A stretch of 64,000 nucleotides of DNA from Ancylostoma caninum (taxonomy: Eukaryota; Nematoda; Chromadorea; Rhabditida; Ancylostomatidae), in NCBI GenBank assembly GCA_037903475.1, contig JBAJFG010000163.1:1-64000 (forward strand), given 5' to 3'. Both the position numbers and the translations under genes were made by a program. Shown here one piece after another: positions 31,192-43,100 of this stretch (within the stretch, counting starts at the first letter, position 1; each line of letters opens with the position of its first letter). The notes under the pieces are model-generated. The model did no database searches. It was given only the letters and a program-made list of their open reading frames with translations, and had not been told where the DNA came from.

Positions 31192-34100
31192 AGGTATTTG
31201 GTTGCTGCATAATTGTTGCGGTTTTCCCGCACTTTTCTTTCAGTAAACGTTATCGTTTTTAAAAAGATTCACGAGAATGATTCCCTCTTTTCACATAGTG
31301 AAATGGTCAAAAATGGGTCGCCGAATATTCGAAACAAACAAATAAAAATTCTTCATTAGCTTATTTTTAGTTGCTCATTTTTACCATTGTAGTTGTTCAA
31401 TAGTTGCTCATTTTTAATTTAAACTTCTAAGTGGTTGTTTATCATTATTATTATCTTTATTATTATTATTATTACCAGTCTGGCCGTCCGGCTAACGCCG
31501 GACTTCCAGACTTCTATTGATGCTCGCTTCGCTCGCATACTGCACATGCACGTTGAAACCAAACACAAAAGTGTAAATGGATTGATAAGATCTGCATCCT
31601 TCCACGCAGTTCTATCGTTCTCCTGAGAAACCCTTGATCCCGTAGGTGGTAGCTTTCCCCCATAGGAACGAAGTTATGCTCTTCCATGTAAGCGGAGTTA
31701 GTGGACATGAAGAACTGAGTGTAACCGATCCAGTGCAAATGTTATCTTGAAATGATTTAGGCTCAACTGGTTGTTGTGGTAATTCAAGTGATAAGGGTCC
31801 ACCGGTGTATATAAACGGAAAGGAAGGAGTGGTTCATTCAGACACAAACGGAATGGGAAGAGAACACGGATATGAAAGGAAACAATGTACATCTAGGTGA
31901 TTTAGGTAGGAGGGTCCGCCGAAACAGGATAAGCGTATCCCTCATGCAGAAATAGACCCGCCTAGCGAATTCCTATTACCTGTGGAAGCCGGCGCACCCT
32001 TATCACACCGTCACAGGCGTTTTCGTTGGACCCGACTCCAGGCGTTTCCCCACTTTTGGACGCCGGCGCACTCTTATCACACCGTTGGACCCGACTCCAG
32101 GCGTTTTCCCACTTTTGGACGCCGGCGCACCGTTATCACACCGTTGGACCCGACTCCAGGCGTTTCCCCACTTTTGGACGCCGGCGCACCGTTATCACAC
32201 CGTTACCCGACTCCGACTCCAGGGACGTTTTTTCCCACTTTTGGACGCCGGCGCACCCTTATCACACCGTTGCACCCGATTCCAGGCGTCTCCCCACATT
32301 TGGACGCCGGCGCACTCTTTTCTCACCGTTGGAGCCGACTCCAGGCGTTTCCCCACTTTTCGGCGCCTGCGCACCTTTATCACCGTTGCACCCGATTCCA
32401 GGCGTCTCCCCACATTTGGACGCCGGCGCACCGTTATCACACCGTTGGACCCGATTCCAGGCTTTCCCCCACTTTTGGACGCCGGCGCACCCTCCACACC
32501 GTTGGACCCGACTCCAGGCGTTTTTCCACTTTTGAACGCCGGCGCACCCTTATCACACCGTTGGACCCGACTCCAGGCGTTTTCCCACTTTTGGACGCCG
32601 GCGCACCCTTATCACACCGTTCTTCCTGGAATTCCGACTCCAGGCGTTTCCCCACTTTTGGACGCCGGCGCACCCTTATCACACCGTTGGACCCGACTCC
32701 ACGCGTTTCCCCACTTTTGGACACCGGCGCACCCTTACCACACCGTTGGACCCGACTCCAGGCGTTTCCCCACTTTTGGACGCCGGCGCACTCCTACAGC
32801 AGCAGTGGACTCGGTGTAGAACATTCTCTTCACTCTAGGCCACGCCCTCGAATTTCGTTTCACACTGACACACACACACACGCACACACACACGTGACAG
32901 ACTAAGCCCTTTATTATAAGTCATGATATATATATATATATATATATATCTTACTTCTTATTAATTGGCAGTTCATGTGTGTGTGCGTGTGTGTGTGTGC
33001 GTGTGTGCACGAGAACCAGCCATCAAAAATGGAAAATACCTGTACCATCGTGTTCAGCGCGTCGAGTTATGTATGAAAATGTGGTAAATTTTGATTTTTA
33101 CCTTGATTTACAGGTGTTTCGGGCCACTTTCGTCATGTTCAGACATGTTAATGGCCGACAGTTGTTTTGATCACGGTCGGAATGAATGAGATAGGCTTTT
33201 GATTACAGGACCGTATAAAAGGAAAGAGAAGGGTAGGACACCTCTATAACGAAGAGGAGGAATGAGGCGAACGAGGGATGACACGGATGAGGGTTACGCC
33301 TTAGGATGGTGTTAGAGGTGGGCTGGCGATGTGATAAGGATGCTCCGGCATCCAAAAGCGGGGAAACACCTGGACTCGGGTCCAACGGCGTGACAAGGAT
33401 GCTTCGGCGTCCAAAAGCGGGGAAACACCTGGACTCGGGTCCAACGGCGTGGCAAGGATGCTTCGGCGTCCAAAAGCGGGGAAACGCTAGGAGTCGGGTC
33501 CAACGGCGTGATAAGGGTGCGCCGGCGTCCAAAAGCGGGGAAACGCCTAGAGTCGGGTCCAACGGCGTAATAAGGGTGCGCCGGCGTCCAAAAGCGGGGA
33601 AACACCTAGAGTCGGGTCCAACGGCGTGATAAGGGTCGCGCCGGCGCTCCAAAAGAAAAGCCTGAAACGGATGGGTGCGCCTGCTTCCGAAAGTGGCGAA
33701 AACGCCTGGAGAATCGCCTCCAACCAACTGCGTGATAAGTAGCGGTGCGCCGGCGTCAAGTGGAAGAGCTCCAAGACAGTGTTGATCTTCAAAAAAGGTG
33801 ACAAAGAAGATATCGAAAACTACCGCCCTATTGCTTTGTTGTCTATACCGTACAAACTGTTCACGAAGATCATTCTGAACCGGCTTGAAACCACGCTTGA
33901 TGAGTACCAGCCAATAGAACAGGCAGGTTTCAGAAAAGGCTTTTGCTGTATGGACCACATTCACACTATCGTCCAGCTGATTGAGAGATGCAGGGAATAC
34001 ACGATGCCTCTGATCCTCACATTCGTCGACTACAGAAAAGCATTCGACTCCGTCGAAACGAATGCAGTCTTGAATGCGCTCATACATGCAGGAGTAGATC

Positions 34101-37100
34101 CAGCCTACGTGAACATTCTTGAGCAGTGCAATGTCGGAACAACGACGACAATCCAGTTGTTTGACAAAAAACTACGCATTCCGATCGGAAAAGGTGTCCG
34201 ACAAGGTGACACAATATCGCCAAAACTGTTCACGTCAGCCCTCCAGTATGCTATGTCTCGACTGAACTGGGAAGACAAAGGTATCACGATCGACGGAAAG
34301 AAGCTCTCAAACCTACGATTCGCAGACGACGTGGTTCTTGTTAGCAACAACACATCAGAGATGAACCAGCTGCTAAACGAGCTGAACGAAGTGAGCAAGA
34401 GCATCGGGCTGGAAATGAATATGAAGAAGACACAGATGATGGCAAATCAGTGGTGTGACAACGGAATAGTACAGCTGGATGGAATTATCTTGAGGAAAGT
34501 AGACAGCTACCCAAACGCCACGAACTGTGATGAGTCGGGCGAAAGTCGGGTCAACGGCGTGGGGGGACTCGAAGCTGCGAGCTCAGGGTGCGTCTACGCT
34601 GTGTTATGCTACTGAAACATGGACGGACAACAGAAACATCTCCTTGGCTATGAGAACGACACACAGGGCCTTGGAAAGATGTCTTCTGGGAACGAATAGA
34701 TGGAAGCAATGGAAATGCGGCCTCAGTAGCAAAGACTTGAGGAAGGAATCGAAGATCAAGGACCTGACAGACTACATGGCATCCGCAAAGCATCGGTGGG
34801 CAGGACACGTGATGCGCCGAACTGACGACAGATGGAGCACGAGATCAACTCTCTGGACTCCCTTGAACGTCAAAAGACCCCTCGGCCGACCCTTCACGCG
34901 CTGGTCTGATACATTTTCCAGGTCGTTTAAACAAAGAGAACTGACGAACTGGATGAGAGCGGCCCGAGACAGGAGAACCTGGAGCGAATGTGGTCCACAC
35001 TGAGAAGACCAACCCAGCAGTGAAGATGGACCATCAAAGTATCAAAGTAAGTATAACGAAATTCGAGGTCGTGGCTTAGAGTGATGCCGACCACTCCACC
35101 GTTACATGAAGTGTGCGTCGGCGCCCAAAGTGGGGGAGACGGGTCCACTGCTGTGACAAGGGTGCGTCAGCGCCCAAAGTGGGGGGAGACGGGTCCACTG
35201 CTGTGACAAGGGTGCGTCGGCGCCCAAAGTGGGGGGAGACGGGTCCGCTGCTGTGATAAGGGTGCACTGGCGCCCAAAGTGGGGGGAGACGGGTCCACTG
35301 CTGTGATAAGGGTGCGCCGGCGCCCAAAGTGAGGGGAGACGGGTCCACGGCTGTAATAAGGGTGCGTCGACGCCCAAAGTGGGGAGAGGGGTCCGCTGCT
35401 GTGATAAGGGTGCACCGGCGCCCAAAGTGGGGGAGACGGATCCACTGCTGTGATAAGGGTGCGCCGGCGCCCAAAGTGGGGGGAGACGGGTCCGCTGCTG
35501 TGATAAGGGTGCACCGGCGCCCAAAGTGGGGGGAGACGGGTCCACTGCTGTGATAAGGGTGCGCCGGCGCCCAAAGTGAGGGGAGACGGGTCCACGGCTG
35601 TGATAAGGGTGCGCCTGAGCTCAAAAGTGGAGGAGCGCCTGAAAATATAGCTACCGATGCAGGAGGGGTGCGCCGGTGTCCACTACTCAGGGAAATGTCA
35701 TGAGTTAGGTCCATATTTGTTAAATCGATTCGATGGCGTCTAATATCAATCGCAAAAAAAAAACTAGATGTTAGACCACTGCGCGGATTAATATGCTATC
35801 CGTGTGAGTCCTTCCTCCTTAGGTCCTCCCCCGCGTTCTTCTCATTTGTTTATGAACACACCGCACCCTCCACTTTTATATGTTCTAACTGACTTTTATC
35901 ACTTGACCAGTTATAACAAACCAGGAATGATAGACCATTTTCTGCGGTCAATCCAGGTTGAACCGGTTATATTTAGTGATAAAAAGCTACTTCAGTTGAG
36001 CAAATGATAAAATTGCTTCGAGAAGGTTAATCCTCTTTGATAAGTGCACTTTTACATGAGAAAAAGCAATGGAAAGGGTGTGGGACACATTATAGCGAAA
36101 ATGTGGAATAGCTGTGACTTTATTTGAATGAAGAAGGGATGAAGCCATGCGAGCGAAGCGAGCATTAGGAAAAGTCTGGAAGTCCGGCGTCAGTACATCA
36201 CTATATAGTAAAACTCATCTGTTTGTGTGTTTGTCTGTAATCGCTTATATCTCACGATCCAGAGGACAAACACACATGAAACCTATACCGTTCGACTCAG
36301 AATTGTGCCCTCCTGTGCAACGTCAGGGTCTTTTGCCGTTTCCGACAAAAACGATTTTATCGATTTTTGGCCCCCTATCCCCATCACTATATAGTTAAAC
36401 TCATTCATGCGAAGCGCAGCTTCGCCGCGCTTCTCTTAAATGACAATGATTTTTGCAGGGCACAATTCTGAGTCGAATGGTATAGGTTTCATGTGCGAAT
36501 CTTTTCGTCTACAACGAGAAAAACAAGGAAGAGTTGTGCTCAGTGACTGAATCCTTGGGGGTCTCTCCGTGTGCAATCAAGAGTTTTGGAAGGGGTTGGG
36601 TGGAGAATTTATTTTCCTATGCAAGACTAGGCGATAACCAAAGCAACACAGTTTTAGTACACCTATATATACCAACTTGCTATAGCAACATGATTTAGAG
36701 TGCACAAGCATACCGCTTAACTTCTTTCTGTGAGTGGACGAATGGACGAATAATCACGGCACTACTCAACTTTACTGGCCCCAAAATCTTCAAAGATTTT
36801 TTTGGCTGGGACTTTCCATAGAGGGGGAGGGGGTTGTCTGAGGTGCTGAGCACGAATATCGTATCCATTTTGCACCATAACCCCATTTTTGCATGGGTTA
36901 CGGTAGGTGTACGGTAGGAAATTGAGAGAAAATGCCGATATCGGGTAGAAAACGGAGGTGGCTTGCAAAAATAATGGTGGTTTCCGTCGTCGGCGTCAAA
37001 AAACCCCACTACGCAACATTTGAAAGGGTTCCTTGAAGTACCATATCTACAGTACATCTACCGTAACCATTAAAAAATGGGGTTATCGTGCAAAATTTAT

Positions 37101-40100
37101 ACGATGTGCGTGTTCAGCACCTTGAAAAGCCCCCCTACGTGAAGTTTCAGCCAAAAAGTATTTTGAAGATTTTGGGGCTATGTAAAGTTGAATAGCTCAC
37201 TCCTTTCCGAGTGCGCTACGTTTCGATCGATTCTGAGTGGACACATTTAACGAAAGAATGATGCAAACATCAATTATATACAACAAGTGCTCCGGCTCGC
37301 TTACGGTGAGCTTCGCAACTGTATGCTTCATCCGTTTTGACGGATGGAAAGTAAAGGTAGCTGAGTACCAAGGTCCCGCGAAGCGGGCAAGTGCGAGACT
37401 CGCCGGAGGCGAGTCGGAGCACTTGTGTATGTACATAAAAGCGGTCAAAACATAAGGGATTAGAAGTAAGCCAACATAACTTTTGCAACCAAACATTCGT
37501 TTATTTATTTATTTATTTACTGATTTATTCATTTATTTCACCGTACTCGAAAGTAAGGCATAATGCTGAAGTGAAAACTGCTAGAAAAGAAATCAATGCA
37601 GGAAAAATGTCCGAAATTCGTCCGGGCTCCACCTCTCAGTCCAGTAGAACCTTTGGTGATGGTTTATGTTCCTCGCTACTTTGCTCTATCGTTTTATTTA
37701 TCTTTTTTTAAATTTTCATGCCAATATTTATTGTAACCCCGGTAAAACTTCGTTATTTATTTAGTAGTGTAATTTATTCACCGAGATTCTGTATAATGTA
37801 ATTTTGAAAAATTTGCAGACCCTACGTGACTGAAATTCTATGTGGGTGGTCGATGCAGATGAGAGCGACTCACCCTCTCATACTGTAGCTCTGCATTTTT
37901 CCTGCGGGTACGCTCGAGTTCCCTCTGGCGCAGCTCCTCGTCCCTCCTCAACTCCTCCAGAAGTCGTTCGCGCTTGCTCAGTTTCTCGCGGATCTTCTTC
38001 TCGCGTTCTAGGGATTCCGCAAGGTTTTTCCTCACAGTGCTGAGGTTCTCTTCGAGCCTCTTGCGTTCGTTCCATCGAGCCACTTCTTCCTAAAGGAACT
38101 CTATCTGATCCGTACAGTGTGGTACTCTATTCGCTCACGAACCTCGCCACTTTTCCTCTGTACAGTCTCCTTTTTAAATGAATCTAGTGCAGTTTTTTGT
38201 TCTTCAATCGTTTTTCTTAAGCTTCGATTCTCCTTCTTCGTTTTCTCGAGTTCCATCCTGAACAGGAACTGCAACTTTCTGGCGAACAAAATTAGAAGAT
38301 TCACCGAATCACCTCCTACAATGTCTAATTTGGAGGATTTAATGATTAAGATATCAAGATTTTCTCAATGTCCTGTGTGAAAAACCTTGCACATTCGAAC
38401 AAGGGATGTTTCCACATACCGTATCCGCGTCATTGTCTTTTCGTCGGCCTCACTTGTTCTGGGAGCTCTGGCTTCCAGTTCTGCCATAGCGTCTTCTCGA
38501 ATCTTTTCGCAAGCCAGGATCAATTCCTGGAAGATATAATGCATTCAGAATTTTCTGGCTCATTGACTTTAGAACATCATCCTGGGCTAATCAAAATTAG
38601 CAGGAGAGGGGGCCTATTTGATAAGTAGTAAGAAATAGACATAAAAGAAGTAAAAGTAGATGAAAAAAAAAACATGCAGATTTTCCAGAATCTCCAATCT
38701 TTCCATTTTTATTGCATTTAAATACTCCTTTGGAGAGGCATCGTTTTTTGTAACATGAACCAATTATATAGATTTTTTCATAGAAATGTCATGTTTTCGT
38801 ATATTCAGTGGAATATTTCAATGATACAGAAACAAAAAAGAAAACAGTTGCATCAATTTTTCGAGATTATGATGTGCAAATTTGAAAGATATAGAGTTCA
38901 GAACTCTGTCAGTATTTTTCCAGAACCTTCTATTCAATTTCGCTACAGATTACTGAAATGGCATGAAACTTACCTTGTTGTTAGCCACTATTCGGTGTAG
39001 TTTTCCTTGCAATTGCTTGATTTCGCTCTTGTAACGTCGCCTTTCCACCTCGATCTTATTCTCCTAAAAAGACATGTTCTTATATCCTCGGAGCGCATTC
39101 AAAGTCTATTCGGCCTCGAAGCATCAAGGCGGCAATTCGTCGACTTCGTGGAAGCACTGTGTTTCACAAGAGACTCCCAGACGTTTCCTTAATTCTCTTT
39201 TTCAGGCTCGGGGCCCAGTCACCCATCAGTATCGTCTTCGAGATTTTTGTATGGTTAAAACCGCGAGAAATAGCATATCTCGAAAGTTTACATGATTTAA
39301 TACAAAAAAAAAATCGATGAACACATCGATGTTCTGAGACATCTTCTTTTGAGAGCAGTTGGGTCCAGCCAGGACAGCTATCGGAGATTTCCTCACCGTA
39401 CGCTCCGCTTCCAGGAGTACATCACCTATCAGGTCATGAGCAGAAACGAGGACATTACGAATTTCCTTCATTTTCTCGTCTAAGGCGTACCACTTAAAGG
39501 CAGCGCCCAGGCAGAATGTTCACTACTGGTACCCAAAGCCGATCCAGTGCCCGCTCCGCCCCTTCGAAGATTTCGTGAAAACATGTTAATTCATGCCTAA
39601 GATTGTAAAGGCATGTTTTACTGTCTAACAGTCTGGTCCCTCTCTCTTCTGTTATGCTGCGGATGGAACCAGGCCCCAGCACAGGTCTCCCCGGGGGCAA
39701 GCTGGGCTTCGTAAAAGGGCCGAAAGGCAAAGGGGGCTTCGTACTGGAAAAGATTGCGTTTGTTGCTTCTAAGGGAAGCATCACGTTCATCAGGCGAGGT
39801 AGGGGCATTAAATAAGTTAAGTGACCTCATCATTGAGCGTGCTCGTGCTTTGAGCGGCGCAACAGGGGCGACCGATGCCGAAAAATGGCCTGCAACGAGG
39901 CTGTTCGCTCTTTGAGCGGCCAGGCGACTGTCCGGTCCAAGTATTCCGATTGGAGCACATATTCTACATACACCGTAGGATTTAAGAATTCCTGCGCAGT
40001 CTAAACGCAACCAAATGACATGATATCTTCACTAACAGAAGAACTAAGGGAACACTACAACTGTTTGAACGGACGATCAAAACTTATGTACCGCACGAAA

Positions 40101-43100
40101 GATATACGCGAAAAACCCTTTTCCGGAAATTTCGTGGAGCTGCTGCGAAGTCCAGACTTTAAGATTGGGCTCGAAAATTGGAGTATGGTGAGATCTAAGG
40201 GGGCAATACAACTGTATGCTCAGTGTTGCCAGAACCGATGTACGGCGCGAAAAATATATGTGAGGGAGACCCCAGGTCGCCCTCCAGGTCGCCCAGGGCG
40301 ACCTAAATCACAAACTGAGCATACACTTTTTTAGTTCACAAAATTTTTGGACTTTTGTAGCATACACTTTTTTTTCCAAGGTCCGCTTCATCGTTCAAGC
40401 ACCTGATGGATTCGATCCATGAAGTATGGGATTCATGCGAGTTTTCGGAGTGTTGCTAACTTGAGGTAATTTGGCGTTCAAAATAAATAATGAGCATACA
40501 CTTTTTTATTTCACATAGTTTTCGGGCTTTCGCAGTGAACACTTGTAGCACCCCTTTAGTTCTTTAGTTATTGAAGAAATCAAATCATTCCGTTGCGTTT
40601 ACATTGTGCAGGAATCCTTGGAATCCTACGGAGTCCAAGCCTGTAGAATATGTGCTCCAATCGAACGACGCAGCGGACTAGTTTCAACGCGTTCTCCCTT
40701 GTAACAAGAATCACCTGTTCATCTTCACTGGTTTGTAGGCTAATTTACACCAGCTGCGTGCGTCAGACGCACGCATCAACTTGCGAAGGATCGTCCATGA
40801 GGACCGTTCGACATGTACATCCTCAATGAAAAGAATGTACGGCCGCCTCGAGGCCGTAAGGCGGTATTTATGGTTTATGCGCGTCAAATTTGACGCGGCG
40901 ATGCACAATGCAAAACGAAGAGGAGAAGAGAATGCGCGGCAGGATGCGAATTTTCCTGGCTTCATCGCGAACAAACTGCGTTCTGATCTTCGCCGCATCG
41001 AGACATCGCGAAAACTTCGTGGAATTTCAGGCCGACGCGTCAGATTTGACGCTCATCAACCATAATAGCGTCCAAACGCGTGCCCCTGAGCCGCGTCAGC
41101 GATGCGACTGGCCCTATCCTTCATCATATAGACGCACGCGCGTCAAACGCACGCATCTGGTATGAATTGCCCTTTGATCTGCCCAACTTTTTAATCCGTT
41201 CCTTTTCGGATTGAAGGTTTTTTCTCCAAATCTATGCCTTTTTCAAATTTTTTTTGCTTCAGAATCGGAATGTTATGCCTTTACGTCCCTCGGATTATAG
41301 TTTGCACTATGAACTCGTGCCCCACCATGAGCTGTTCCCCGGAACTCCTATTTTTAGAGTGGGTTAACGTTTTCCTTTCGTTTGCATGTTCAAAGGGGGC
41401 TTCGTAAAATTTTGGTTTTTCAAAGGGGGCTTCGTTTTGATTCTGGCCCGGGGAAGACCTCAAGCCGGGGCCTGGATGGAACTCACACCAACATGTGCTA
41501 ACTTGTTGAACATGCATTGTTAAATTTGACAGGTTTTTAATCAGCATCAATCCAGAATTTCGCCCCAAATTTTGAAAAAAAAGTGGTTACTAGTAGGAAT
41601 ACTAACGGAAAAAAGCAAAAAGCAATCAAGAAGATGCCCCTTAGGATCATCTGTAGCAATATTTAGCTGGTTTGTCCAAAAGTTCGAGAGTCGAGAAGCC
41701 TTATTGCCTCCTTTTCATTTTGCACCGGACAACTCGTCCACATCGTAACTTTCAGCCTTCTAAAAACCACAAATTTCAAGGTTTCTATGGGTAAAATCTA
41801 TACAGTTGCAATCAGCTCGTCGAGTAGAGTAACGGGGTGGCAGAATTGAAGTATCGAAATTTTTGCCTGGACACTGCCTTTAATGGGCTAAGAGGTGCGG
41901 CCGAACAAGGAATAACAAGATGAGGAAAATGTAGTGCTCCCCCTTTGTCAAGGATTTGAAAATCTAGGTTTTCCATATTTTTGCATAGAATTTTGTAAAA
42001 CATTGTGGTCCGCGGCTTCTGGCAGTGTCACGCTTACGAAGGTCTTAAAAACGATTCTGTGGAGGAACTGCTCCTTCATGATGGCGAAGGAGGATGGGAG
42101 CAAGTGGGAGAAGATGCTCTCAGGTTCTACACCCGAAGTACTACGCTGTCCTTTCTGCTCCTGCCGCACATTTACAATGGAGCCCACATGTACATGTAGT
42201 GTCGGTCAACCACTGTTGCACCGCATAAAACCACCTATCTGATCTGCGCTGCGCACCACCTACGCAGCGCGACAGACCAAGTGAGAACTGTAGTTGTTAG
42301 GCGTTGCGCAGTATTTGTTTATGTTTTTTGAAGTGAAAACAAAGACAAAATGAAAAAAAAAACAATGGAAAACATGCGAAATATCGATACCGACAATGCC
42401 CGACAACCGCCGCGGGTCAACCGCGCAGCATAGGTGGCGCGGCGCGGCAGACCAGATGGACGGTTTTTTCTATTGTGCAAGAAAGATTGACCGGCACTGT
42501 GAATAAGCTGGTGTAGATCAGGTCCCATTCCAAATCATACCAAAGCAGTTGCAATTGTTTTCTTAAACTGGTCAATTATTTATCGATTTAGAGGAAAAAA
42601 ATCGACTCGGTGGTTATAAACGATGTAAGTAGTGTAGTGTAAGTCCATGAAAGAGCCGAAATCAATACCGCGTTCGATGAAATACTGCTGCCTGTGGGCG
42701 AAGATTTCGGAGGCGGTTTTGGTTTTGCTTCCGTGTCCTTCGCATCTCTTTCCTCTTCGTCGATTGGATCAGTTTGGGTCTCCACCTGAAACTGTGACGG
42801 TAGGAAAATGAAAGATTTCCATATAGTGACTCCGTGATTTTTGGCCACCTACGACACTCACTGTGTTCGCAACAGGAACCACACTTCTTCTTCGCTTCCT
42901 ATACAGAGCTCGATTCGCCTTCTCCAGTTCCTCGATTTCCTCCTGAAAATCACTGCTCAGATTAATATCAGCTCATCCGTGTACCGAAAGCTGACCTTCA
43001 GCCTTGCCACGTCTCCTAGGGCCTGTCGAAGCCGCTCTTCTGTCTGTTCGTCGACGACTCGCACTTCTTCGCGGACTATTTCTTTTTCTACTGTGGGCTG

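Noticed and set aside
31982..32905. 307-codon plus-strand ORF (and 244- and 169-codon frames in the other phases)
   Set aside because: All three frames are open only because of the 60-bp minisatellite; the products are the same peptide motif repeated.
33203..34087. 294-codon minus-strand ORF
   Set aside because: It is antisense to LINE copy 2 and then runs through minisatellite; no independent signal.
35104..35640. CRISPR-like regular repeats
   Set aside because: Contiguous minisatellite units without unique spacers, in an animal genome.
35076..35714. 212-codon minus-strand ORF
   Set aside because: Minisatellite translation.
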